Source: Roseibium sp. TrichSKD4
GTDB lineage: Bacteria > Pseudomonadota > Alphaproteobacteria > Rhizobiales > Stappiaceae
Length of the DNA stretch: 64,000 bases
Direction: 5' to 3'
NCBI RefSeq assembly: GCF_000148725.1
Contig: NZ_GL476319.1
Coordinates: forward strand, 763,923 to 827,922
Under the pieces are notes generated by a model, which saw only the letters and a program-made list of their open reading frames with translations, had not been told where the DNA came from and searched no databases. The stretch's first letter is position 1. The number at the start of each line of letters is the position of its first letter. A program made the position numbers and the translations under genes. Below, one piece after another: positions 44,279 through 51,543 of the stretch.

Positions 44279-45501
44279 CAGACCGTCTTGCCCCGCCTGT
44301 GGTCCTCAACGCGCGCCGATCCGGCCCGCCAATGCTGGAAGGTCATAAACGCAACGACAGCCAGAAGGGCAAAAAGAGCAATGCGGGACAAACCGCCAAA
44401 GGGGGCAATCATGGGCTCGATCGCAGCTATCGCATCCTGGAACGTTGCCGAGACCTCAGACAGGAGAACAAGCCCGCCAAGGCCGATGCCAGCTGCCCCG
44501 GTGCCGGTTCCTTTCACCGATGCATCGGCAATGCGTGAACCTTCTTTTTGCAAGGAAACAAGCGTCTCGGTGGTCCGCTTGGCCGGAACCGCCACAAGAT
44601 CACCTTCCGGAGTATGTTCAACGGTTACATCGTCTTGAATGGGAACGGCGCTTATAAGCGCGTCCTGTGTCTGCTGCCCAACAATGCCGTCCGGCTTCAA
44701 GCCGTGATCAGCCTGGAAGGCAACCACCGCCCGTTTGGTCGCTGGCCCGAAGTCCCCATCGACACGAAGAACATAATTAAGGTTGGTCAGCCTTAACTGG
44801 AGCCGCTCAACTTTTTCACCTTCAGAGCCAAGGCGCAAACTGGCCGCTCGTGCCTTGTTGCGGACCGTCAGGGATTGCCGCGTCAAGCGGCTGTATTCCC
44901 TTTTGATAAGGCGGGTGTAATGGTCAATCTGACCAGGGCCATTGTAGCGGCGAACAATCGCCCGAACGTCTCTGTCCCGAAGCTCATCAAAGAGACCGGA
45001 GTTTTCCAGGAACGCAATGAAGGCCGTGTCATGGGCAGCCTCACTTACTCCCAATGCGCGAACAAAGCCCTGGACTGTCGCAAAACCGCATTTGCCGTGG
45101 TTGAAGCCCATGATCTGGGCCTTGCCATAAGAAGCCGACTTGAGGCCCGCGTCCTCATCAAGGTCCACCATCTTGCCAAGGCGATCCCAACGGGAATCGG
45201 ATCCCGATTTCCCAAGGCCGGAATAGTTCTTGCGAGACCATTTGGGGGTGGAAAGCTTCAGTCGCCGCGCCCGAGCGCGCAAGGGTTTCGGCAATAGCCG
45301 GTCAAAGATGTGCTTTTCCGGCAGGATGATCAGCCGGTCTTTATCATCAAAAGCCCGGCCACCACTTTCAACGGCAAGGATCGCCCGAAGGAAATCAGCG
45401 TCACAGCCAATACGATTGGCAGCTTGCCCGATCGCCCTTTTATCGGCATTCCTTTGGCCGGGGCCATAAGCCAGATATTCGAAAGTGCTTGAATGGGTCA
45501 C
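44278..45501 (-). CDS. N-acetylmuramidase endolysin with PG-binding and TM domains
   Basis: 407 residues. N-acetylmuramidase (DUF3380) domain: GCDADFLRAILAVESGGRAF with catalytic-type Glu, LIILPEKHIFDR and KSASYGKAQIMGFNHGKCGF. A peptidoglycan-binding domain follows (KVERLQLRLTNLNYVLRVDG, DFGPATKRAV) and a C-terminal transmembrane helix (LSRIALFALLAVVAFMTF). Start is GTG 45501 with AGGAGG 9 bases upstream. An operator-like palindrome is 86 bases upstream. Confidence 0.87.
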   Translation of the reverse strand: MTHSSTFEYLAYGPGQRNADKRAIGQAANRIGCDADFLRAILAVESGGRAFDDKDRLIILPEKHIFDRLLPKPLRARARRLKLSTPKWSRKNYSGLGKSGSDSRWDRLGKMVDLDEDAGLKSASYGKAQIMGFNHGKCGFATVQGFVRALGVSEAAHDTAFIAFLENSGLFDELRDRDVRAIVRRYNGPGQIDHYTRLIKREYSRLTRQSLTVRNKARAASLRLGSEGEKVERLQLRLTNLNYVLRVDGDFGPATKRAVVAFQADHGLKPDGIVGQQTQDALISAVPIQDDVTVEHTPEGDLVAVPAKRTTETLVSLQKEGSRIADASVKGTGTGAAGIGLGGLVLLSEVSATFQDAIAAIEPMIAPFGGLSRIALFALLAVVAFMTFQHWRAGSARVEDHRRGKTV

Positions 45502-45586
45502 ATCACTTGCCTCCTAAAACCGAAGAAGCCCCGGTCGGGGTGTGGTTCTTGAAAGCAAGGTTAGGTTGAGACGTGGGGAAGGTCTT

Positions 45587-45604
45587 TGGTGACAGATGTC
45601 ACCA
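45587..45604. promoter_or_regulatory. Palindromic operator candidate, lysis-gene copy
   Basis: TGGTGACAGATGTCACCA (plus strand), same arms as the site at 37579-37596. Located between the Mor-like activator gene and the endolysin, where Mu has its middle/late promoters. Confidence 0.65.
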
Positions 45605-45633
45605 TGGGGAGCAAATAACTGGTCAGTTATGGG

Positions 45634-46059
45634 CTAGAAAAGGCGGGCCTGACGATCGTCAATCAGATCATCCGAATTATCAGCCTTGTGCCGGAACACG
45701 GTGCGGCGGCTGATCTTGAGGGCCTTTGCAATCCTATCAGCGCTTTCGCCCTTTGCAAGCCGCTCCTCGATCGCCCGGTGAAGCTCAAATTGACGGGCAT
45801 TAAACCCAAGAGGCAAATCAATGATTTGCTTGGCAAACGTGTCGCAGATCAGACGCGCGGTTTCAACGTCAAGGATCTGCGCAAGCCAGTGTCGTTCCGT
45901 GATCGCCTTTGGATCGGGAAAATAGACACGTGATCCACCGCGCGCCGTTGTCAGCTTGTGGGCAGCTTCCAGCCCGGCACATTCGACCAGGGCACGCATG
46001 ACGGGCGAGAGTGCCCCCAGCGCCCGCAAAGTCTCCTGTGACGGGGTGGCATCAGTCAC
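45634..46059 (-). CDS. Mor-like transcription activator
   Basis: 141 residues from GTG 46059 (GGGGAG upstream). LTTARGGSRVYFPDPK recalls the Mor/C dimerisation part, and the C-terminus has a helix-turn-helix (ADRIAKALKISRRTVFRHKA). Mu Mor/C switch on middle and late genes. It lies directly before the palindrome and the lysis genes, so it probably binds there. Confidence 0.65.
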   Translation of the reverse strand: MTDATPSQETLRALGALSPVMRALVECAGLEAAHKLTTARGGSRVYFPDPKAITERHWLAQILDVETARLICDTFAKQIIDLPLGFNARQFELHRAIEERLAKGESADRIAKALKISRRTVFRHKADNSDDLIDDRQARLF

Positions 46060-46246
46060 GGCGATCTCCCCATTTGGCAAGCTCGCCGTCAATGTGATCT
46101 GCAAGGTCTCCCGCGATCTTGCCGAGCTGGAACCGCATGCGGCCATCCATATCGGCGACAAGGCGTTTTTCTTCGATCTGCCGCCTGGTCGCAATCAGGA
46201 TTCGCAATGTGTGCGGATGGGTGGTGCCCTGATTAAAGCCGCTCAT
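46052..46246 (-). CDS. Small early phage protein (64 aa)
   Basis: Mostly helical and charged: HTLRILIATRRQIEEKRLVA, then MRFQLGKIAGDLADHIDGEL. Overlaps GemA by 4 bases and the Mor-like gene by 8. No family. Confidence 0.6.
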   Translation of the reverse strand: MSGFNQGTTHPHTLRILIATRRQIEEKRLVADMDGRMRFQLGKIAGDLADHIDGELAKWGDRRD

Positions 46247-46884
46247 TGCTTCACCTGCCGGACCAGCTTGCCCAGCCCGTTCATGACGGCAAACCAGTCA
46301 TTGCGGGAGAACTCGGAGAACTCCCGATTGCCGACGGTGCCATTCACAAATTCTGCGAGGGTACCGTTCATTGCGACCGGATGATCACAGGCCAGCAGGA
46401 TTGCCCACTGGCAGGCCACAATCTGGAACCGTTGGTCATTGAGCAGCTGCGGGCGGTTCTTGTCGAAGGTGAAAAGATCGATAGCACTATGGCCCAAACC
46501 CTTCGCCGTCATCTCCCGCAGGATCCAACCCTTCAATGCCTCGATGACCTTTCTGGCGTCGTCCCCATGATGCAGGAACCGGGAGTGATCAATTCCCGTC
46601 TGGCGCTTGAGGAAGGACATCATGGCCTTGTCCGTCTTTTGCCGAAACACACCAAGGTTCCAACCGGCTATCCAGAGCGCCTGAAGTTTGGGGGCATATT
46701 TGCCGGTGGCCCGATCCGAGCGAGGCTCCGCCTTGCCCATCTTGGTCAGGATTCGGCTATAGGTTTGCGGCGAATGTCCCTTGAGACTGGGAGATCCCGT
46801 TACCCCTTCCGCAACAACGCGGAGCTGGTCCTCGTTCATGCTGAGTTCGCGGGCGCGGCCAAATAGAGCGCGGATGCTGGTCAT
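46243..46884 (-). CDS. GemA/Gp16-like regulatory protein
   Basis: 213 residues. The N-terminal 120 match DUF1018 (Mu gp16): MNEDQLRVVAEGVTGSPSLK, YAPKLQALWIAGWNLGVFRQ, then DKAMMSFLKRQTGIDHSRFL. GemA alters host gyrase and host gene expression in Mu. A C-terminal extension of 90 residues follows. Confidence 0.8.
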   Translation of the reverse strand: MTSIRALFGRARELSMNEDQLRVVAEGVTGSPSLKGHSPQTYSRILTKMGKAEPRSDRATGKYAPKLQALWIAGWNLGVFRQKTDKAMMSFLKRQTGIDHSRFLHHGDDARKVIEALKGWILREMTAKGLGHSAIDLFTFDKNRPQLLNDQRFQIVACQWAILLACDHPVAMNGTLAEFVNGTVGNREFSEFSRNDWFAVMNGLGKLVRQVKQ

Positions 46885-47141
46885 GACACATTGCCCTCCA
46901 GCAGCTGGCGTCGCTCTTCGACAATCTGGTTCACTTCCAAAATGGCAGCATCCGCAAGCCGCAAATACCCCTCCCGGTTGAACTCCCAATCAAGTGCCAG
47001 ATTGCATTCCATCGTCACGCCATCGCCCATTGGCCGCTTGACGATCGGCAGGTTGTCGAGGCTCATTTCCTCACAAATATGCTGCGGGTAGTCATGCCGA
47101 AACATGGAAAAGGCAATTCGTTCCCTGTCTGTATGTGCCAT
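46881..47141 (-). CDS. Early phage protein of unknown function (86 aa)
   Basis: From ATG 47141. RERIAFSMFRHDYPQHICEE and CNLALDWEFNREGYLRLADA. No family recognised. Overlaps GemA by 4 bases. Confidence 0.6.
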   Translation of the reverse strand: MAHTDRERIAFSMFRHDYPQHICEEMSLDNLPIVKRPMGDGVTMECNLALDWEFNREGYLRLADAAILEVNQIVEERRQLLEGNVS

Positions 47142-47145
47142 TGTC

Positions 47146-47400
47146 TCAATCCTTGTAAGGAAGCCTTGGGCTGTTCTGCGCACCAACCGGTCCCGCATCA
47201 CCGAGCGGTTCCGGCTGTGCTCTGGCTTCCAGTTCCAGTCTCAAAAGGTCTTTGGTGATTTCTTCGATCTGGTCATGCAGCTCGCGCTGCCGAGCCTTGC
47301 GAAATCTCAGCTTGTAAGCCCGCGCCAGAAGCTCGTCCCGGCGAAGGCGCAAGTTTGTCACCTCACTCAAACCATCTGCGGTGTTGGCGAGGCGGGACAT
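47146..47400 (-). CDS. Coiled-coil early phage protein (84 aa)
   Basis: Charged helix RLRRDELLARAYKLRFRKAR and QRELHDQIEEITKDLLRLEL, then a Pro-rich tail. Spacing of 1-4 bases to both neighbours. No family. Confidence 0.55.
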   Translation of the reverse strand: MSRLANTADGLSEVTNLRLRRDELLARAYKLRFRKARQRELHDQIEEITKDLLRLELEARAQPEPLGDAGPVGAQNSPRLPYKD

Positions 47401-47401
47401 G

Positions 47402-48085
47402 TCACGTTGTCCCGATCAGGTCCGGGGAATTACCCTGTCCGGCAACACCGTGGGAAAGGTTGACTCTCGCACCGGCTGCATATCCATGAGACGCAGCCTC
47501 GCCATATCGGAATTTCCGATTGCGCCGTTTCACATCCACAAGATTTGGAAACTGTTCGCACAACGCTTGAGCCGCCTGTGCCCGTTCTTCGTCATTGCGA
47601 ATATCTTCGAAGAGTCCCAGCAGCCTGTTACCGAGACGAGCAACCATTCCCGTCTTGAAATCGGAAACCGCTTGCCGTTTGGTCGAAATCGACCGGCGAC
47701 GGCGATAAAAGCTTGTTACCTTGAACACCTGAACTTCTTTTCGGATTGCCCGATCGCAGACAGTCCAAAGGTAAGTCGCAATCTCCGGGCCTGGTTCTTT
47801 ACCGAGGAAACGCACGAACATTCCGTCCTCTTTGTCCAACAGGATTGAAGAGGTGTTGGTGCAGGCCGAAATAACTCTCCACAAATGGCACTCCACCGAT
47901 TGGCCGCGCTTCTGTGTCTGGCTCTCACTTTCGCTCATCTCAAGATCGAGTTCAGAAAGGCCAGCCTTGCGCATAAGTTCCGCTGCTTTGGAAGCCGCTG
48001 CCATGGCTTCGGCTTCCGTGCATCCCTTGGACGTGGTTTTCTCACGCAAGGCGCGTATGCGGTCTCTAAGTTTGGCTTTGTCCAT
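47402..48085 (-). CDS. DUF2786 protein
   Basis: 227 residues from ATG 48085. DUF2786 N-terminus: LREKTTSKGCTEAEAMAAAS, KAAELMRKAGLSELDLEM. The rest matches the extended family with CHLWRVISACTNTSSILLDK and FLGKEPGPEIATYLWTVCDR. Role unknown; common in phage early regions. Overlaps the previous gene by 20 bases. Confidence 0.8.
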   Translation of the reverse strand: MDKAKLRDRIRALREKTTSKGCTEAEAMAAASKAAELMRKAGLSELDLEMSESESQTQKRGQSVECHLWRVISACTNTSSILLDKEDGMFVRFLGKEPGPEIATYLWTVCDRAIRKEVQVFKVTSFYRRRRSISTKRQAVSDFKTGMVARLGNRLLGLFEDIRNDEERAQAAQALCEQFPNLVDVKRRNRKFRYGEAASHGYAAGARVNLSHGVAGQGNSPDLIGTT

Positions 48086-48317
48086 CTCCACCTCCATGTC
48101 TCTTCGGTTGGCGTGTGAAATCCCGAACCATCTGGCTCTGGTATTTGAGAGCCGATCTTCGAAGATCCCGGTTCATTGAGCCGAGCATTGGCGCAAGCAA
48201 GAGCATGAGCGCCGTAACCACCTCGCTGTCTGTCAGATGACGTTTCGCAAACACAGACTGGATATCTTCAGCCGCGTCTGAGATGCGGTGTTGTGATCGG
48301 CGGGGCAAGTCAGGCAT
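48066..48317 (-). CDS. Small early phage protein (83 aa)
   Basis: Helical; DSEVVTALMLLLAPMLGSMN is hydrophobic but interrupted, and the C-terminus is basic. Starts 3 bases after DUF3164. No family. Confidence 0.55.
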   Translation of the reverse strand: MPDLPRRSQHRISDAAEDIQSVFAKRHLTDSEVVTALMLLLAPMLGSMNRDLRRSALKYQSQMVRDFTRQPKRHGGGDGQSQT

Positions 48318-48320
48318 GGC

Positions 48321-49067
48321 TCACGCCTTTCCCAAATCAATGGTGACGGTGACCCATTCATCTTCAGGACCATCGCGGAACTTGAAATACATGTGGGTCT
48401 TGGTGCCGATGACACGGATTGCTTCCTGAAGGGCCTGAATGCCTTGCGTCCAGAGCGGGTCATCGATGTTGCGGCGAAACAGACGGAACAATTCGCTCTT
48501 GTTGATGTTGCCTTCCTGATCCACACGGAAAGCATCGAAGATCAGGGTCTTGAGATTTTCATCATCGATGCCCCCGGATTTGCTGCGGACAAATTCGTCA
48601 AAGAACTGTTTTGCGATTTGTAGCTGTGGTCCGAACTCCTGAACGTTGGATTTCCGGATTTCGATCTTCTGGTTTCCATCGAAGGTCGAAAATGTCCGGT
48701 TGCCCTTCTTGCCGCCGCGCGGTGCCTTTTTCTTTTCCTCCAAAAGAGCATCGTGAATACCCAAATCCTCGTAGGTATGCCCTTTGAGGCGGGAGAGCTG
48801 TGCCGCCATGTCCTTTGCGAAAAACAGACCACGGCGCACGATCTCATCCTCAAGAAGATCTTCTTCGCGGATGGATTTCACAGGGACCAAAGCACCCCGG
48901 CTGTCCTTCAAGTAACGAGCGCCATCCCACTCAACCTGACCGGCTGTTTCTGCCTTGCGAACAGCTTCAGCGCGTTGTTCCGGCGTCATGTGAAAGAGGG
49001 ATGTGGGAGCCTGTGGCAAGCTGTTTTCCATGTCTGTTTCAGGCTCAATCACGTCTGTGTTGCTCAT
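48321..49067 (-). CDS. DUF3164 protein
   Basis: 248 residues. WDGARYLKDSRGALVPVKSI, FDGNQKIEIRKSNVQEFGPQ and IFDAFRVDQEGNINKSELFR match DUF3164, common in Mu-like early regions (Mu gp7-10 area), biochemical role unknown. Confidence 0.85.
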   Translation of the reverse strand: MSNTDVIEPETDMENSLPQAPTSLFHMTPEQRAEAVRKAETAGQVEWDGARYLKDSRGALVPVKSIREEDLLEDEIVRRGLFFAKDMAAQLSRLKGHTYEDLGIHDALLEEKKKAPRGGKKGNRTFSTFDGNQKIEIRKSNVQEFGPQLQIAKQFFDEFVRSKSGGIDDENLKTLIFDAFRVDQEGNINKSELFRLFRRNIDDPLWTQGIQALQEAIRVIGTKTHMYFKFRDGPEDEWVTVTIDLGKA

Positions 49068-49462
49068 GCTCTGTCTCCTGAATTGTCCGTGGTGGTTTGT
49101 TTGGCGGCCCTGATCGCAGCCGTATCGCCATAGTCTTTTCCAGTTACATCCCTCAAAATTCGCCGGGTCAGCTGAAGGTCTTTCAGCCTTGCGCTTTCGC
49201 TCATGGCTTCTTCGCGCTGCTGCTCTGCCGGATCGATCGGCATTTGCACCGGCTTTCCAAACCTTCTCAGCGGGGGACGTTTTTCCGCCTTGGGAGCCTC
49301 TTTGGGCTCGTTGATCAAGGCATGGGCCTTTTCAATCCCCTGAGCGACTTCAAGAGGCTGGCGACCCATTTCAAGTGCGATCTCCTGAGCGGTCTCGCCC
49401 ATACGATCGAAACCGAGCAACATTGCCAGTTCTCGTCTTGTCCAATAACCGGTCGAAGTCAT
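49064..49462 (-). CDS. Early phage protein (132 aa), SANT/Myb-like N-terminus
   Basis: YWTRRELAMLLGFDRMGETA and EIALEMGRQPLEVAQGIEKA look like a small helix-turn-helix; basic linker and helical C-terminus follow. ATGA overlaps at both ends show coupling. Function unknown. Confidence 0.6.
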   Translation of the reverse strand: MTSTGYWTRRELAMLLGFDRMGETAQEIALEMGRQPLEVAQGIEKAHALINEPKEAPKAEKRPPLRRFGKPVQMPIDPAEQQREEAMSESARLKDLQLTRRILRDVTGKDYGDTAAIRAAKQTTTDNSGDRA

Positions 49463-49746
49463 GCTGCACCTCCATTGTCAGGTGATGATGGTGTTGGTTT
49501 GGGCCGATCCTTTCCGGGAAACTGGATCACGACCGCGCCTTCAGTTTCCCGCTCCCATTGGGTTTCCAATTCACGAAGGCGTTCGGGAACCACTGAACGC
49601 TCCAGCTCCAGGCAATCTTCGCAATACTGTTGGAGCAGCTGGGAAAGCCGCATCAAGAAGCGATAAGCATCGCCGTCTTGAGTGGTGCGCCCGGCAACCA
49701 TGTGGACATGGGCGCCAAGGTTGGCGAGGTTTTGACTAAGAGGCAT
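49459..49746 (-). CDS. Early phage protein (95 aa)
   Basis: From ATG 49746 with GGGAGG upstream. Helical: LANLGAHVHMVAGRTTQDGD, LMRLSQLLQQYCEDCLELER. Overlaps the gene before by 11 bases. No family. Confidence 0.6.
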   Translation of the reverse strand: MPLSQNLANLGAHVHMVAGRTTQDGDAYRFLMRLSQLLQQYCEDCLELERSVVPERLRELETQWERETEGAVVIQFPGKDRPKPTPSSPDNGGAA

Positions 49747-50122
49747 TGCCACCTCCCTTGATCCGGGAGTGGGGGCAATTGGCCCGGCAGGCACGGTACA
49801 TGCGCGCAGATAGTGAACTCGTTGCCCGGAACGGTCGGCCCTGCCAGTCAAGGCAGGCTTCGCGGCCAATTATTCCCTGTACGGGACATTGGACCGTCGC
49901 GCCCATCAACTTGGCCCGAACTCTGTCCTCGATATTGGTGCGGTTCGTGCCGTATTTGTTATGGATGATCTGGGAGAGCGCCGGATTAGTGTAGCCCAAA
50001 AGATTGGCAACATATGTGGTTCCATTCGCCTGGATGGCGTCAGCCAGAACCACGACCCATGCTGGCGGGGAGCCGTCATAGGCATCAAATGCCTTTTCCG
50101 GCATTGTGCGGGTGTCTTTCAT
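49736..50122 (-). CDS. HTH regulator with Cys-rich tail (128 aa)
   Basis: VVLADAIQANGTTYVANLLG and YTNPALSQIIHNKYGTN form a Cro-like helix-turn-helix. The C-terminal half has four Cys (VQCPVQGIIGREACLDWQGR, YRACRANCPHS) that may bind a metal. Family seen in Mu-like phages. Confidence 0.6.
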   Translation of the reverse strand: MKDTRTMPEKAFDAYDGSPPAWVVVLADAIQANGTTYVANLLGYTNPALSQIIHNKYGTNRTNIEDRVRAKLMGATVQCPVQGIIGREACLDWQGRPFRATSSLSARMYRACRANCPHSRIKGGGNAS

Positions 50123-50721
50123 GACTGGAGCTCCCGCGCTGATAACAGCCCCATAACCTGCTGTTTATTGGGGTCATAAATACCCTCTGAACGAATGACA
50201 CGCGGGGCACGCGGGCCGGTATTCATGGAAGGTTTGAGGAAGTAGCGGGTCGGTTTTACTTTGCGCGGATCAGCCTGCACCGACAAATAGCCCGACAGTT
50301 TGAGCCGCGTGACGTAACTGGCGATCGACTGTTCCGTTGGCGGTGCATCCGAGTGCTGGGTGAAGATGAAAATATCCTGGACGGTGAACCATTGGCGCTG
50401 CATGCGTATGGCGGCCCAGATGTGATCCTGTTTGACCGGGGCAATCGTGCCGTCACGGCGAACGCGAGGAACAAAGGGTTCGTTCCGCGCGATCATGAAC
50501 CGCTTCGGACTGTCAGCTGACACTTCTGCCAAATGGCCGGACTTCAACAGCCGGGATACCAGATCCCTAATGTTGCGGACCTGATCCTGATCAGATTTTG
50601 CAAGGATATCATCAACCGAAAAACTCTGTCCCTGGCGGTTGAATTCCTGCATGACCTTCCAAAAATGCTCAAAACCACGGCGGGTGTGGATGGCTTTCGC
50701 CTCAAGCTGAACGATCTTCAT
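50119..50721 (-). CDS. Winged-helix protein (200 aa)
   Basis: Two winged-helix-like parts: FSVDDILAKSDQDQVRNIRD, LVSRLLKSGHLAEVS and WFTVQDIFIFTQHSDAPPTE, QSIASYVTRLKLSGYLSVQ. Next to MuB, overlapping by 4 bases. Probably DNA-binding; role unknown. Confidence 0.6.
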   Translation of the reverse strand: MKIVQLEAKAIHTRRGFEHFWKVMQEFNRQGQSFSVDDILAKSDQDQVRNIRDLVSRLLKSGHLAEVSADSPKRFMIARNEPFVPRVRRDGTIAPVKQDHIWAAIRMQRQWFTVQDIFIFTQHSDAPPTEQSIASYVTRLKLSGYLSVQADPRKVKPTRYFLKPSMNTGPRAPRVIRSEGIYDPNKQQVMGLLSARELQS

Positions 50722-51467
50722 TTGCCAAGCGCCCTTCTTTGCGGAAGGGAACCGGTCATGATCGGACCTTCGTAGTTTGCCTTGGTCAGTTCCGTTTCGC
50801 CGTGGGTGTTGGCATATTCGCGCAGGGACAACATGGTCGTTGCGATCCGCCGTGCCCGACCATTCGTTTCCTTCATGATGTGCCCGGCAAGATCTTCACT
50901 GATATTCAGATCAGGGCAGAAATACCGGGCCAGCAACATCGTGTCCTCGATGTCGCAGGGAACCGCGCCAACACGCGCGCCGACCAGGTTGTCGACCTTC
51001 TCTTCCGGGTTGATCTTGTAGGGAAGGTTTTCCTCTCCGATCATGATGATCGTGCAGTCGGACTTCTTTTGAAGCGTGCGCGTCAGATCAAGAAGGTTCT
51101 TTTTGTAAAGATAGTCGGCCTCATCGATGAGGATCGGCAGGTGCCAATATTCGGTAAGCCGCTCGATCACCAGATCCTTCAGCTGAAAGATCGTGCCTTT
51201 CGCGTTCTGGTCTCCAAGCTCGAACAGGATGGCCTTCAGGAACTCCTTTCGGGTCCAGGTATCATCCAGTTCCAACACCGGTGCATCCGGGTATTTGGTT
51301 TTCACATAGCCGCAGGCTTCTGTTTTCCCGAAACCGGACGGGCCATAGAAAATGCCGATACCGGGTTGTTTTTCATGACGATGGACAAGGGTGTTTACAA
51401 GATTGAGGAGCAAACCCAGATTTTTCAGGGGTGCCCGGTCATTGACTTTCTCGTGAGTGCCTGTCAC
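50718..51467 (-). CDS. B: MuB-like transposition target ATPase
   Basis: 249 residues, AAA+ ATPase. Walker A GIFYGPSGFGKTEACGYV, Walker B HLPILIDEADYLYK, sensor 1 CTIIMIGEENLP and sensor 2 region RARRIATTMLS. Binds target DNA and activates MuA. Confidence 0.92.
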   Translation of the reverse strand: MTGTHEKVNDRAPLKNLGLLLNLVNTLVHRHEKQPGIGIFYGPSGFGKTEACGYVKTKYPDAPVLELDDTWTRKEFLKAILFELGDQNAKGTIFQLKDLVIERLTEYWHLPILIDEADYLYKKNLLDLTRTLQKKSDCTIIMIGEENLPYKINPEEKVDNLVGARVGAVPCDIEDTMLLARYFCPDLNISEDLAGHIMKETNGRARRIATTMLSLREYANTHGETELTKANYEGPIMTGSLPQRRALGK

Positions 51468-51510
51468 GTTCTATTCCTCGATTGCATGACTTTCGTCGTT
51501 GGTGGCGGTC

Positions 51511-51543
51511 GCGGGTGAGTGAACTAGTCCTTCGTTCACCCGC
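51511..51543. repeat. Hairpin between MuA and MuB genes
   Basis: GCGGG...CCCGC and GTGAAC...GTTCAC arms flank TAGTCCTTC, right at the MuA stop. No T run. May balance the two genes' expression or protect mRNA. Confidence 0.45.
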
